DNA from: an uncultured Clostridia bacterium
Lineage (GTDB): Bacteria; Bacillota; Clostridia; Christensenellales; CAG-314
Assembly (NCBI GenBank): GCA_934230325.1
Contig: CAKQEP010000007.1
Location: forward strand, 25,496 to 89,495
Direction: 5' to 3'
Length of the DNA stretch: 64,000 nt
This document shows positions 1 to 7,128 of the stretch, piece by piece (within the stretch, counting starts at the first letter, position 1; each line of letters begins with the position of its first letter). Made by a program: the position numbers and the translations under genes. The notes beneath the pieces were generated by a model. That model was not told the origin of the DNA, ran no database searches, and saw only the letters and a program-made list of their open reading frames with translations.

Positions 1-70
1 TATGAATGGGAAAGATGTCGGGGGAGATTATCGTATAATCTTTTTTCATTTGTTTGGTAAAGTCAATCAA
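1..70 (-). CDS. Partial CDS running off the left edge; possible 2-hydroxyacyl-CoA dehydratase activase-related protein
   Basis: On the minus strand an open frame begins near a TTG at 70 (an AGAGG lies about 11 bases upstream) or the ATG at 49, and runs out of the window. The visible residues include KQMKKDYTIISPDIFPIH. From memory, this resembles the 'MKK.(H/Y)TIL.P.M.PIHF' segment found in activase-related proteins of the 2-hydroxyglutaryl-CoA dehydratase group (DUF2229). In those proteins the segment is often internal, so this could be a split gene or a remnant. Only about 23 residues are visible, so the assignment is a guess. Confidence 0.3.
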   Translation of the reverse strand, partial: MIDFTKQMKKDYTIISPDIFPIH

Positions 71-402
71 TTTTTGTTTTACCTCTAAAAAATCGTCGGT
101 TTTTGCCGTTGCCCCGCCCGTTTAAAAGCGTCTTAAATTACGCCAAAAAAGCGGTATAATAGGTTTTTTAAAACCGCAAACGGCAGTGGTTAACGATAGC
201 CATATCTTATATTATACTAAATTTTTTTGATATTTGCAAACGATTGACCAAAAGTGCGCCGACGGAACTTTAAAGCGAAGTAGGCGGCTGCGTTTTTCCT
301 CAAAATAAAACGCGTCCGCAACTTTTTTGAGTTTTGGGACGCGAAAATAAAAGATTTTTTGTCGGGTTTTTTAATGCTTTATATTGGTCGGTTTGTCGGT
401 TT
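71..402. other. Gene-free stretch
   Basis: No convincing coding frame was seen. The stretch holds the terminator at 303-347 and AT-rich sequence. The 13-base word TTAACGATAGCCA near 188 recurs near 63470, close to the dispersed repeats at the right edge, and may be a repeat fragment. Confidence 0.4.
303..347 (-). terminator. Stem-loop terminator after the protease/YcxB-like operon
   Basis: Arms CGCGTCC and GGACGCG enclose a short inner AACT/AGTT pairing. On the minus strand the stem is followed by TTTTATTTT. It lies 60 bases past the stop of the YcxB-like gene. Confidence 0.6.
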
Positions 403-939
403 TTAATGCTTTTTTGTTTTGACGGAAGTGAGTTTTATTCCGTGTTGTTTAAACAATTCTGCCAGCGCGTCGGGATCGCCTTTTTTAAAACCGTCAAAAT
501 CGACGACAAATCCAAAGTATTGTTCGAGCATTACGTAGTACGCGACGGGGGTGACGATGACTTCAAACAAACTTTGGTAACTGCCCGTGTGAATGACTTC
601 GCCTTTGCCGTTTGCGACGATAAAACTATCCTCTTCAAAAATAAAGTTGAATTGAATAGAGTCAAGTCCGTCGGCGTTGGCCTTAAAAACTTTGTCGGCG
701 TTAAACTTGACGTAAAGGGGGAGCAACAACATTGCCACGCCAAACAACAACATAAACACGCCCAAACAGACGCACAAAACGACAAAATCGTCTTTAATAA
801 ATCCGATTATTGCGATGGTAACTGCCAAAATTATGCAGATTATGCCCCAAAACGTCGTGCTTGACATACGCAAAGAGTAAAGGTCGCGACTGAATTTGAG
901 ATTTTTTTCCTTTGTCAAAAGAGATTGATTTACTATCAT
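403..939 (-). CDS. Two-TM membrane protein with YcxB-like C-terminal domain
   Basis: The 178-residue product has two adjacent hydrophobic segments at about residues 30-50 and 53-75. A soluble beta-rich tail follows, in which a phrase of the type 'G.Y.SLFEVIV' leads to 'FGFVVDFDGFKKGDPDALAELFK'. That arrangement is typical of YcxB-like domains, whose function is unknown. Two starts are possible: a TTG at 951, only two bases from AAGGAG, or the ATG at 939, 14 bases from it. I chose ATG because the TTG is too close to the Shine-Dalgarno site. The gene follows the lipoprotein protease at 977-1768 by about 37 bases on the same strand and has no promoter of its own, so the two probably form an operon. 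Confidence 0.6.
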   Translation of the reverse strand: MIVNQSLLTKEKNLKFSRDLYSLRMSSTTFWGIICIILAVTIAIIGFIKDDFVVLCVCLGVFMLLFGVAMLLLPLYVKFNADKVFKANADGLDSIQFNFIFEEDSFIVANGKGEVIHTGSYQSLFEVIVTPVAYYVMLEQYFGFVVDFDGFKKGDPDALAELFKQHGIKLTSVKTKKH

Positions 940-976
940 TTTTTTTTGCAATTCTCCTTGATTAGATTAAATTAGT

Positions 977-1768
977 TTAAAGCAGTCCGTCGAGCTTGTA
1001 TTTTGCAATAAATTCTCTTATTTTTTCCGCCGGAATAGCCGCGCCGTACTTGAATTTTCCGTTTGAGTCGGCGGAATCTTTGTCCTCGTCAAACGCTGTG
1101 GCGTAGTTTATGCCGACGATTTTAAGTTCTGCGTTTAACACCGCGCCGCCGCTGCTGCCCGTGTTTATGGGAGCGGAGTGGCAAAGAACGGGAAAGGTAA
1201 CGTTGGAAAGTTTTTGGCTTATTCCGTCAAGTTGCGTGGCGGAGTACCCCAAAACTTTGCCCAAAGTCAACGCGTTGAGTTGCCCGTGCGGCTGACCGAT
1301 TGCCGCAACTTTTGAGTTTTTGGTCGGGTTTGCCGCCGCTACTTTTAAAGTCGCATAAGTCGGATCGTCGCTCGACACGGAAAATTTGATTATCGCCAAA
1401 TCAAACTCGGGGTCTTGCGCAACGACTTCTTCTACGTCGTACTCGTTGCCTTTGTAATCGTTGACAACCAAATCGATGGAGTCAAAACCGTCTTTTACCG
1501 CTACGACGTGATTGTTTGTCAAAAGGTAATATTCGCCTTCGGCTGCGTCAAAGAAAAAAGCAACGCTGCTCCCTACCGATTTTGTATAACCCGAAAAATT
1601 GCTGTTTGTGGCGTAAACGGTAAAGTTTGCAGACATCGCGTTTAAGCAAACGTTGTTAACAAACTCGGCGTCGCTACTCGGTCCGCCGTCCAAAATTCCG
1701 CAACCGACAAAGGTAGAAACGAGCGCGCATACCAGCGCAACGACAAGTAAAAGTTTGATTTTTTTCAT
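977..1768 (-). CDS. Trypsin-like (HtrA-type) serine protease lipoprotein without PDZ domain
   Basis: This is a 263-residue exported lipoprotein. The N-terminus has a charged MKKIK, a hydrophobic core and a lipobox ending at Cys23 (TFVGC). The chymotrypsin-fold triad is visible as His87 (TNNHVV), Asp123 (FDLAIIKF) and Ser206 (NTGSSGGAV). The length covers only the protease domain, and no PDZ domain follows, unlike DegP/HtrA. The start at 1768 has GAGG six bases upstream; an ATG four codons earlier lacks a site. A perfect promoter precedes it at 1801-1829. The likely role is membrane-attached protein quality control on the outer face; the substrate is unknown. A second, larger relative lies at 27087-28445. 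Confidence 0.85.
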   Translation of the reverse strand: MKKIKLLLVVALVCALVSTFVGCGILDGGPSSDAEFVNNVCLNAMSANFTVYATNSNFSGYTKSVGSSVAFFFDAAEGEYYLLTNNHVVAVKDGFDSIDLVVNDYKGNEYDVEEVVAQDPEFDLAIIKFSVSSDDPTYATLKVAAANPTKNSKVAAIGQPHGQLNALTLGKVLGYSATQLDGISQKLSNVTFPVLCHSAPINTGSSGGAVLNAELKIVGINYATAFDEDKDSADSNGKFKYGAAIPAEKIREFIAKYKLDGLL

Positions 1769-1800
1769 ATTTTGCCTCATAAAGTCGCAACTTTAAGGTG

Positions 1801-1829
1801 ATTATACTAAAAAAGCCTAACTTTGTCAA
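1801..1829 (-). promoter_or_regulatory. Consensus sigma-A promoter for the lipoprotein protease operon
   Basis: Reading the minus strand: TTGACA (1824-1829), a 17-base spacer, TATAAT (1801-1806). Both hexamers match consensus exactly. The leader is about 25 bases. Confidence 0.85.
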
Positions 1830-2223
1830 GTTGTTGTTAACGTTGTCTTATTTTCCTTTTGATTTAAAATCTTTACGTTAAACGAAAAAAATCTTTACTT
1901 TTGGCGCTAAATACGCTACGACAAGTAAAGATTTTTAGGGTTTATATGATTTTGTATGACGAACTTGTCCGTTTACTTGTGCAAAACGGCTTAAAAAAAT
2001 CAAAAAAAAACTTCTCAGTATTTTTTTGCGACAAAAAATATGCGTTTGCCATTAAAAACGTTAAAAAACAACTATTTTTAATCTCGTTATTCGTTTTTAA
2101 TATTCTTTTACATAGATGTGTATGTGGTCGGTGAGCGCGGTGTCTGCCGCTTTGTTATACCTTAACCGCCCCCTATAAAAAAGCAACCAATTCCATTGTG
2201 AGTCGGTTGCTTTTTGTTTAGTT
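1830..2223. other. Gene-free stretch with two inverted repeats
   Basis: The stretch contains a 13-bp inverted repeat (arms 1888-1900 and 1923-1935, AAAATCTTTACTT type) flanked by an A-run on the left and a T-run on the right, so it could terminate in either direction. The terminator at 2177-2216 is also here. A 77-codon frame across 1901-2134 has no ribosome-binding site and is not called. Confidence 0.45.
2177..2216 (-). terminator. Intrinsic terminator after the 246-residue gene
   Basis: Arms AAAAAGCAACC (2178-2188) and GGTTGCTTTTT (2205-2215); six T residues follow on the minus strand. It sits 8 bases past the stop codon of the gene ending at 2224. It has T-runs on both strands. Confidence 0.8.
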
Positions 2224-2964
2224 TTAGTAAGGTATTTTGTCGATATACTCGCAAAAATAGCAGGTTACGCCGTCTTTTGGGGATATCGCGCAGTTGTTTC
2301 TGGTGCTGTTGATTGCCGTCATAAGCTCGTGCCCCTCAAGCCCGAAAAGGTCGGTTTTTGCAAATAGGTCGCTTGAAATAAACTCGGTCGGACTATCAAA
2401 TCTTTGAATTTTTACAACCTTTGCAATCACTTGGGCATAACTCCCCTCATACGGCCAATACACGCCAACGTCGCCCTCCTCAACGTTGTATTCCTCCTCG
2501 CTCGTTGCAAGCACGTTGATGACTTTTCTGTCTTTGCAGAGCGACTCTAAACGAGTTTGAGTCATACCCGTTTTAAAATAGCGCGGGTGCGTGAATAGCG
2601 ACTCGTCAACGTTTTCTTCGGGGTATTTTAGGTCGCTGTCGTTGATGCAACAATCCATATACCAGCCCATATAATCGAGCGGAAAATGGTTGCCGTCAAA
2701 CGTGGCGTGCGCCATAAGCGAGCCCCACTCGCGCATACTGCAACGCACGACTTGTCCCGTGTTCAAAAGTGGCACGCATCCGTCGCGTCGCTGATGCGAG
2801 TCACCGCCGAAACAATAGCCGTGTTCTCTAATTTCCTTTGCGACGGCTTCCACAACCTTGTCGCTCAGCGGTGCTTCAACGTAGTCCGAATCGCCCCACC
2901 AAGTCCACCCAACGACCTTGTAGGTCACCTCGCGCGTTTTTTCTTCTTCAAAACATTCCTTCAT
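2224..2964 (-). CDS. Conserved-looking hypothetical protein downstream of tmRNA
   Basis: I do not recognise this 246-residue soluble protein. It has no signal peptide or membrane segment. It is rich in Trp, Cys and acidic residues, for example GWTWWGDSDY near residue 18, HGYCFGGDSHQRRDG near 48 and MGWYMDCC near 98. Paired acidic motifs and a Cys-x-x-Cys (CYFC) near the C-terminus could bind metal, but this is only a possibility. The frame stays open upstream to 3099, but that extension lies inside the tmRNA 3' end, so I start at the ATG at 2964. No good Shine-Dalgarno site is visible there. The gene ends just before a terminator at 2177-2216. Confidence 0.6.
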   Translation of the reverse strand: MKECFEEEKTREVTYKVVGWTWWGDSDYVEAPLSDKVVEAVAKEIREHGYCFGGDSHQRRDGCVPLLNTGQVVRCSMREWGSLMAHATFDGNHFPLDYMGWYMDCCINDSDLKYPEENVDESLFTHPRYFKTGMTQTRLESLCKDRKVINVLATSEEEYNVEEGDVGVYWPYEGSYAQVIAKVVKIQRFDSPTEFISSDLFAKTDLFGLEGHELMTAINSTRNNCAISPKDGVTCYFCEYIDKIPY

Positions 2965-3053
2965 TTTATACAATCCGCAAAATATCTTGATATAACACGG
3001 TTTTTTTGTCCGGCAAATCGCCGTCAACGTGATTTTTGTTTTGCGAATACATT

Positions 3054-3423
3054 TGGTGGAGGTGAGGGGGCTCGCACCCCTGTACCGCCAAAAGACCAAA
3101 AGACTTTCTCCGTGCGCAGTTTGTCGTTAAACTTCCTTCCGACAAAGACGACAGACAGACCGCATCGAAAGTAATGCCCTGTTTGGCAGAATCAAATCGG
3201 GCAGGGTTTGATTCTCCTACACCTCACTTTATGACGCCGCTTGTTTGCCGTGAGATAAACAAAGGCGACGGGCTGCGATTAAACTAAGCAGCGAGAGCCA
3301 AACGAGTGTTGGCAACAGAATTTTTTTCTGCATTTAAATTTTTTGCTCTTTTTTTACGCAGATAGGGCGACTGCGGCACGCTTATCAATCCATCTATTTG
3401 ACGGGCGAATCTGAAACACCCCC
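3054..3423 (-). ncRNA. ssrA: tmRNA (transfer-messenger RNA), one-piece
   Basis: The RNA rescues stalled ribosomes by acting first as tRNA-Ala and then as a short message. The 5' end GGGGGTG pairs with CACCTCC before ACCA, giving the acceptor stem with the conserved G3-U wobble. The T-arm is AGGGG / CCCCT around loop TGCGAGC. The tag frame ends in VANTRLALAA followed by TAG at 3284, and the first possible resume codon GCA at 3346 would give a 20-residue tag. Downstream of the tag is an H-type pseudoknot: stem GAATCAAA/TTTGATTC, with loop CCCTG pairing CAGGG. A further stem is TTTGTCG/CGACAAA. The T-loop has G where T is usual (TGC rather than TTC). The length of 370 bases is typical. A promoter lies at 3458-3486. 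smpB is not in this window. Confidence 0.93.
3284..3346 (-). other. tmRNA proteolysis-tag reading frame
   Basis: The GCA at 3346 opens a frame reading AKNLNAEKNSVANTRLALAA and then TAG. The ALAA-type hydrophobic end is the ClpXP/ClpAP recognition signal known for tmRNA tags. A second GCA fifteen codons before the stop is an alternative resume codon. Confidence 0.75.
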
Positions 3424-3457
3424 GCAAAAATCGACAAAATCGATTTACTATAAATAT

Positions 3458-3486
3458 AGTATACCGCAAACTTTGATTTTTTGCAA
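3458..3486 (-). promoter_or_regulatory. Promoter for tmRNA
   Basis: Minus-strand reading: TTGCAA (3481-3486), 17-base spacer, TATACT (3458-3463). It would give a leader of about 28 bases, removable by RNase P. Confidence 0.65.
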
Positions 3487-3629
3487 CTATTTTGCAACGG
3501 TTGCGGTTGTTTGCGTTTTTATGCGTTTTGCAAGCAAAAAATGTAAACGTATTTAAAAAATGCAAACAAAACGTAGAAAAACTCAACCCAAATTTAATAA
3601 AAGCCTTTTTTAAAAAACCAAAAAAGCGT

Positions 3630-4016
3630 TTAATTATCTTTTGCGCACAAAAGCAAAATGCCGGAAACGAGATTTGCAAACAACAACGTGCAGATTTTAA
3701 AGGCGATGCTTATCGGTTGGTTATTTTTTATTTTTTTGTCGAGCGTTACGGTCATAGGAATGCACCACGCAAGCGGAATAAATTCAAAAATTCCCACATA
3801 CGCCATATCGAGTGTTGCGTAAACAATAAAAGCAGCAATACCGGATATTACCAAAGCGCAACAACTGATTATCATAAGCACTTTTGCCGCCACGAGCAAA
3901 CCAGACGAAGAATTGTTGGTTTTTGTTTCGTTAGGGTTGTTTGCGGCGCAACCGCAATTCGGGCATACTATAGCCTCGTCGCATAATTCGCTTCCGCACT
4001 TACAACAGTATTTCAT
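3630..4016 (-). CDS. Zinc-ribbon membrane protein
   Basis: The 128-residue protein starts with a zinc-ribbon of two CxxC pairs (YCCKCGSE and CPNCGC, residues 4-23). A Ser/Asn linker follows, then three hydrophobic segments at about residues 39-65, 73-92 and 103-124. Such zinc-ribbon plus membrane-helix proteins are common in Bacillota, and their function is not known. The start has an excellent AGGAGG seven bases upstream. It is divergent from the XRE regulator at 4123. A palindromic operator sits exactly between its -35 and -10 boxes, so I infer that the neighbouring repressor controls it. Confidence 0.75.
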   Translation of the reverse strand: MKYCCKCGSELCDEAIVCPNCGCAANNPNETKTNNSSSGLLVAAKVLMIISCCALVISGIAAFIVYATLDMAYVGIFEFIPLAWCIPMTVTLDKKIKNNQPISIAFKICTLLFANLVSGILLLCAKDN

Positions 4017-4045
4017 ATAAACCTCCTAAATATTTTAATGTTCTC

Positions 4046-4075
4046 ACTATATCACACCGATTGGTGTAATGTCAA
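4046..4075 (-). promoter_or_regulatory. Promoter of the zinc-ribbon gene with embedded operator O1
   Basis: Minus strand: TTGACA (4070-4075), 18-base spacer, TATAGT (4046-4051). The spacer contains the palindrome ACACC-GATT-GGTGT (4054-4067). Binding there would block polymerase directly. Confidence 0.75.
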
Positions 4076-4081
4076 ATGTTT

Positions 4082-4098
4082 TTCACCGTTTGGTGTAA
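4082..4098. promoter_or_regulatory. Operator O2 beside the XRE regulator gene
   Basis: A second copy of the palindrome, CACC-GTTT-GGTG with outer TT/AA, lies 28 bases from O1. It overlaps the probable -35 region (TTGGTG) of the regulator gene. Two matching sites between divergent genes suggest autoregulation. Confidence 0.6.
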
Positions 4099-4122
4099 AA
4101 TAAATCAAAACGGTAATACTTT

Positions 4123-4329
4123 ATGTATATGGAACGATTTGCAGAAAAATTGAAAGAACTCATAGGGGAGGAAAGCGTTAGTAGCGTGGCTAAAAAAATC
4201 GGAATACCGCAACAAACGCTCTCTCGTTATTTGCATTGTCAAAGAGAAATCGGGTTGGAAAATCTTTGTAAAATTGCCGACTATTTTAACGAGGATTTGG
4301 ATTATCTCACAGGGAGAAAAGAATATTGA
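4123..4329 (+). CDS. XRE-family helix-turn-helix regulator
   Basis: The 68-residue protein is essentially one lambda-repressor-like HTH domain: SVSSVAKKIGIPQQTLSRYL forms helices 2-3 at about residues 19-38, followed by IGLENLCKIADYF and DLDYLTGRKEY. It has no effector domain. The likely role is repression of the divergent zinc-ribbon gene and of itself through the two GGTGT palindromes at 4054-4067 and 4082-4098. No Shine-Dalgarno site precedes either the ATG at 4123 or the one at 4129. A possible -10 (TAATAC, 4114-4119) is so close that the message may be leaderless and translation may begin at 4129. Confidence 0.8.
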   Translation: MYMERFAEKLKELIGEESVSSVAKKIGIPQQTLSRYLHCQREIGLENLCKIADYFNEDLDYLTGRKEY

Positions 4330-4366
4330 TTATATAAAAAACGATAATACGTACGTTAAAAAATGA

Positions 4367-4394
4367 AAAAAACCGCAAAAATTGCGGTTTTTTT
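4367..4394 (+). terminator. Intrinsic terminator after the XRE gene
   Basis: AAAAACCGCAA pairs with TTGCGGTTTTT and a T-run follows; the loop is very short. Confidence 0.8.
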
Positions 4395-4561
4395 GTTGCT
4401 TTTGCGCGGCGGCAATAATAATGGGTGCTTCAAATATATCTTTGCCGCAAATGCGATTGTTGCAAACTAAAAAAACGACATTATTCTTGTATTGTTTTGT
4501 TGCAATCGGCATAAAAATACGCCAAACGACACCGCTTGCGTGCATTTTTGGCGCGTTTTAC

Positions 4562-4590
4562 TTGCAAAAACAAGAAGAAAGGTATATAAT
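4562..4590 (+). promoter_or_regulatory. Promoter of ktrB
   Basis: TTGCAA (4562-4567), 17-base spacer, TATAAT (4585-4590). The predicted start site leaves a leader of only about 6 bases before the ATG at 4603. Confidence 0.75.
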
Positions 4591-4602
4591 CGACTTAATA
4601 AT

Positions 4603-5958
4603 ATGCTCAATAAAAAATCCAACAAAAAATATCGTTTGACTTTATCGCAAGTAGTCGTGATAGGGTTTTTGGCGATTATTCTTGTCGGCGCAGGGTTGCT
4701 GTGTCTGCCTTTCGCCACAAAAAACGACGGCGGAATCGCGTACGTTGACGCGCTGTTTACCGCTACTTCCGCAACCTGCGTTACGGGGCTGGCGGTAGGC
4801 GCAACTTTTGAAACATTTACCGTGTTTGGGCAAGTGGTCATCGTCATGCTTATTCAGGTAGGCGGGCTGGGGTTTATGACGCTGTCGTCGGCTATCTATA
4901 TGTTGATAGGCAAAAAAGTCGGTTTGCGAACTATGCTGGATATTCAGGAAGATATGGACGATATTTACGGCGGAATGCGCGGGTTTAAAACGCTGATAAG
5001 CCGCATTATATTGATTTCTTTTTCTTGCGAGTTTGTCGGTACGGTATTGCTTACGGCGGCGTTTTGCAAATATTATCCGTTTTTTAAGGCGTTGGGCAAA
5101 GGCGCGTTTTGCGCAGTGTCGGCGTTTTGCAACGCGGGGTTCGATTTGACGGAAAACGGCAACTCGTTGATTCCTTTCAACGACAATCCGCTGGTTTTGG
5201 TGACGGTAATGTTGCTGGTCGTCATGGGCGGAATCGGCTTTTTGGTGGTTCGCGACGTGTTTGAAAAACGGCGTTGGTCGCGGTTTAAACTTCACACAAA
5301 AGTCGTTATTGTCACTTCGGCAACACTTATTTTGGTGGGCGCGGCATTGACTGCGGGGTTTGAGTGGAACGGCGCGGCGTTTGAAGGTATGACGGCGGGG
5401 CAAAAAATTCTTAATTCCTTTTTTGCGTCGGTGACGGCAAGAACGGCAGGTTTTTGCAGCGTAAAAATGGAAAATCTGTCGCAACCGTCGCTTGTTCTCA
5501 ATATGTTGTTGATGTTTGTCGGCGCAAGTCCCGCAAGTACGGGCGGCGGAATAAAAACGACTACGCTGTTTGTGCTTATCTGGACAGCCGTCGCTACGGT
5601 GCGTCAAAAGACGGAAGTCGTCGTAGCAAAGCGGGAAATAAGCAAAAAAACGATAATGCGGGCAGTATCCACGATGGTGATTGCCTTTGCGCTGGTGTTT
5701 GTGTCAACCTTTTTGCTTATTCTGTTGGAAAAGGGCAGGTTTGCCTCCGAATTGCTGCTGTTTGAAGAAATCAGCGCGTTTGCGACCGTCGGTTTGACGG
5801 TGGGCATAACTCCGCTGTTGTGCGTCGGAAGCAAGTTGGTGCTTATTTTTTCGATGTTTTTGGGCAGGGTAGGAATGTTGACCTTCTTTATGTCCTTTGC
5901 GCCGCCCGACTACGTTGACGCAAAAATCAAATTTAAAGAAGCGCAAATCAGCATATAA
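4603..5958 (+). CDS. ktrB: KtrB/TrkH-type potassium (or sodium-coupled potassium) channel subunit
   Basis: The 451-residue integral membrane protein has the fourfold M1-P-M2 layout of the Trk/Ktr/HKT superfamily. The repeated pore loops carry the filter glycines within phrases such as SATCVTGLAVG, AFCNAGFDLT, ARTAGFCSV and FATVGLTVG. These glycines form the K+ selectivity filter in characterised members. The length fits KtrB. The adjoining ktrA at 6165 encodes the cytoplasmic RCK gating ring, so the pair makes a complete uptake system. The frame is open upstream to 4492, but the promoter at 4562-4590 places the start at MLNKKS. No clear ribosome-binding site is seen. The 206-base gap to ktrA showed no c-di-AMP riboswitch signature. 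Confidence 0.9.
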   Translation: MLNKKSNKKYRLTLSQVVVIGFLAIILVGAGLLCLPFATKNDGGIAYVDALFTATSATCVTGLAVGATFETFTVFGQVVIVMLIQVGGLGFMTLSSAIYMLIGKKVGLRTMLDIQEDMDDIYGGMRGFKTLISRIILISFSCEFVGTVLLTAAFCKYYPFFKALGKGAFCAVSAFCNAGFDLTENGNSLIPFNDNPLVLVTVMLLVVMGGIGFLVVRDVFEKRRWSRFKLHTKVVIVTSATLILVGAALTAGFEWNGAAFEGMTAGQKILNSFFASVTARTAGFCSVKMENLSQPSLVLNMLLMFVGASPASTGGGIKTTTLFVLIWTAVATVRQKTEVVVAKREISKKTIMRAVSTMVIAFALVFVSTFLLILLEKGRFASELLLFEEISAFATVGLTVGITPLLCVGSKLVLIFSMFLGRVGMLTFFMSFAPPDYVDAKIKFKEAQISI

Positions 5959-6164
5959 CGGTAAAAGACCGCCTTAGCAGCGACAAAAACAAAGAGTGTA
6001 CGCAAAAATTGAGTACGGTTGATAGTTTTGTTGACAAAAGGCAGTTTTTTGAGGCTTTTTTAACGTGTGGTCGTATGCTCACAAACGCATATAAACCGCA
6101 AAAAAGCAGACATATTGAGATATTGACATATACGCATACGTGCAAGTATCTATGAGAGGTTTGT

Positions 6165-6842
6165 ATGAACAAAAAATTTAAAAGCGCGATAAATCAGCAA
6201 GTTGCCGTCATCGGTTTGGGGCGGTTTGGCACAAAAATGACGCGCACGTTGTACGAAAACGGTTGCGAAGTAATGGCAATAGACAGCAGTGAAGAACGCA
6301 CGCTTGCCGTTGCGGATTTTGCTACGCACACCGTCGTTGCCGACGCGTCGGACGAAGCGACGTTGCGTCGTTTGGGGATTGCCGGCTTTGACGCGGTAGT
6401 CATCGCGATAGGGGAGAATATGCAAGCGAGCATCGTTTGCGCGCTTATCTGCAAGGAAATGCAAGCGAAGTTTATCGTTGCCAAAGCGCAGGACGATAAC
6501 CACGCAAAGATTTTGTCCAAGATAGGCGTTGACCGCATCGTTATTCCCGACGCATACAGCGCGGTGCGTACCGCCGCAAGCATAATCAACCCCGCCGTTT
6601 ACGATATGTTGGAGTTGGAGGAAGGCTACGACGTCGCAAAGATAGAAGCCTTAAACGGTTGGAAAGGTCGCTCGATAAAAGAACTTAACGTTCGCAGTAA
6701 GTTTGGCGTAAATATTCTTACCATAATAAAAAATGACAATTCCTTTGTCAATCCCGTTGCCGACACCGTGATAGAAGAAGGCGACAAGATAATAATAGGC
6801 GGATTGTCCGACGCAATAAAAGCCTTTATCTACCGCAATTGA
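6165..6842 (+). CDS. ktrA: KtrA/TrkA-type regulatory subunit (RCK_N and RCK_C domains)
   Basis: The 225-residue cytoplasmic protein begins with a Rossmann RCK_N domain. The nucleotide-binding GLGRFG is at about residues 17-22, and the acidic residue at the end of strand 2 is in AIDSS. The C-terminal RCK_C domain (about residues 140-225) contains the LEEGYDVAKIEAL entry strand and a GDKIIIGG ending. In characterised systems it forms an octameric ring under KtrB and binds ATP/ADP and, at RCK_C, often c-di-AMP. A GAGAGG site lies 6 bases before the ATG. It is transcribed in the same direction as ktrB. Confidence 0.92.
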   Translation: MNKKFKSAINQQVAVIGLGRFGTKMTRTLYENGCEVMAIDSSEERTLAVADFATHTVVADASDEATLRRLGIAGFDAVVIAIGENMQASIVCALICKEMQAKFIVAKAQDDNHAKILSKIGVDRIVIPDAYSAVRTAASIINPAVYDMLELEEGYDVAKIEALNGWKGRSIKELNVRSKFGVNILTIIKNDNSFVNPVADTVIEEGDKIIIGGLSDAIKAFIYRN

Positions 6843-6916
6843 TTAAGGCGAGCCCAAAGGTCGATTTGTCCGAGTTTGATAAGCAAAGCGGAATAAAACC
6901 AAAACGGAAACGTACA

Positions 6917-6937
6917 AAAACGGTATTGTACCGTTTT
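6917..6937 (+). terminator. Short palindrome after ktrA, weak terminator candidate
   Basis: Arms AAAACGGTA and TACCGTTTT with a 3-base loop; only four T residues are at the 3' side. Confidence 0.4.
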
Positions 6938-7016
6938 GGCGGCGTGTAATCGACGCAGACAAACGGCAAAAAAACGATAAAAAACTATAAAAAACGATAA
7001 AAAAACGACGATAATC

Positions 7017-7055
7017 AAAAACACGACGCATTGCTCGTTTGCGCCGTGTTTTTTT
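7017..7055 (+). terminator. Bidirectional terminator between ktrA and the convergent permease gene
   Basis: AAAAACACG-A-CGCA pairs with TGCG-C-CGTGTTTTT, followed by T7; on the minus strand an equivalent T-run is present. Confidence 0.75.
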
Positions 7056-7128
7056 GTGCCGATTTTGTTTTAAAGTCTAAAAAAATTGCTTGTGTTGCGG
7101 TTTTTGATATATATATAAGGTTGTCGTA

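Noticed and set aside
1901..2134. 77-codon plus-strand frame
   Set aside because: No ribosome-binding site, starts inside an inverted repeat, AT-rich and low-complexity.
3054..3130. First looked like a lone tRNA-like 3' end
   Set aside because: The acceptor partner and the ALAA tag frame 300 bases away show that it is the 3' end of tmRNA.
5959..6164. Possible c-di-AMP riboswitch before ktrA
   Set aside because: The gap was read for the conserved ydaO-type words and none was seen.
6830..7031. Two minus-strand frames between ktrA and the metal permease
   Set aside because: Low-complexity, overlapping terminators, no start signals.
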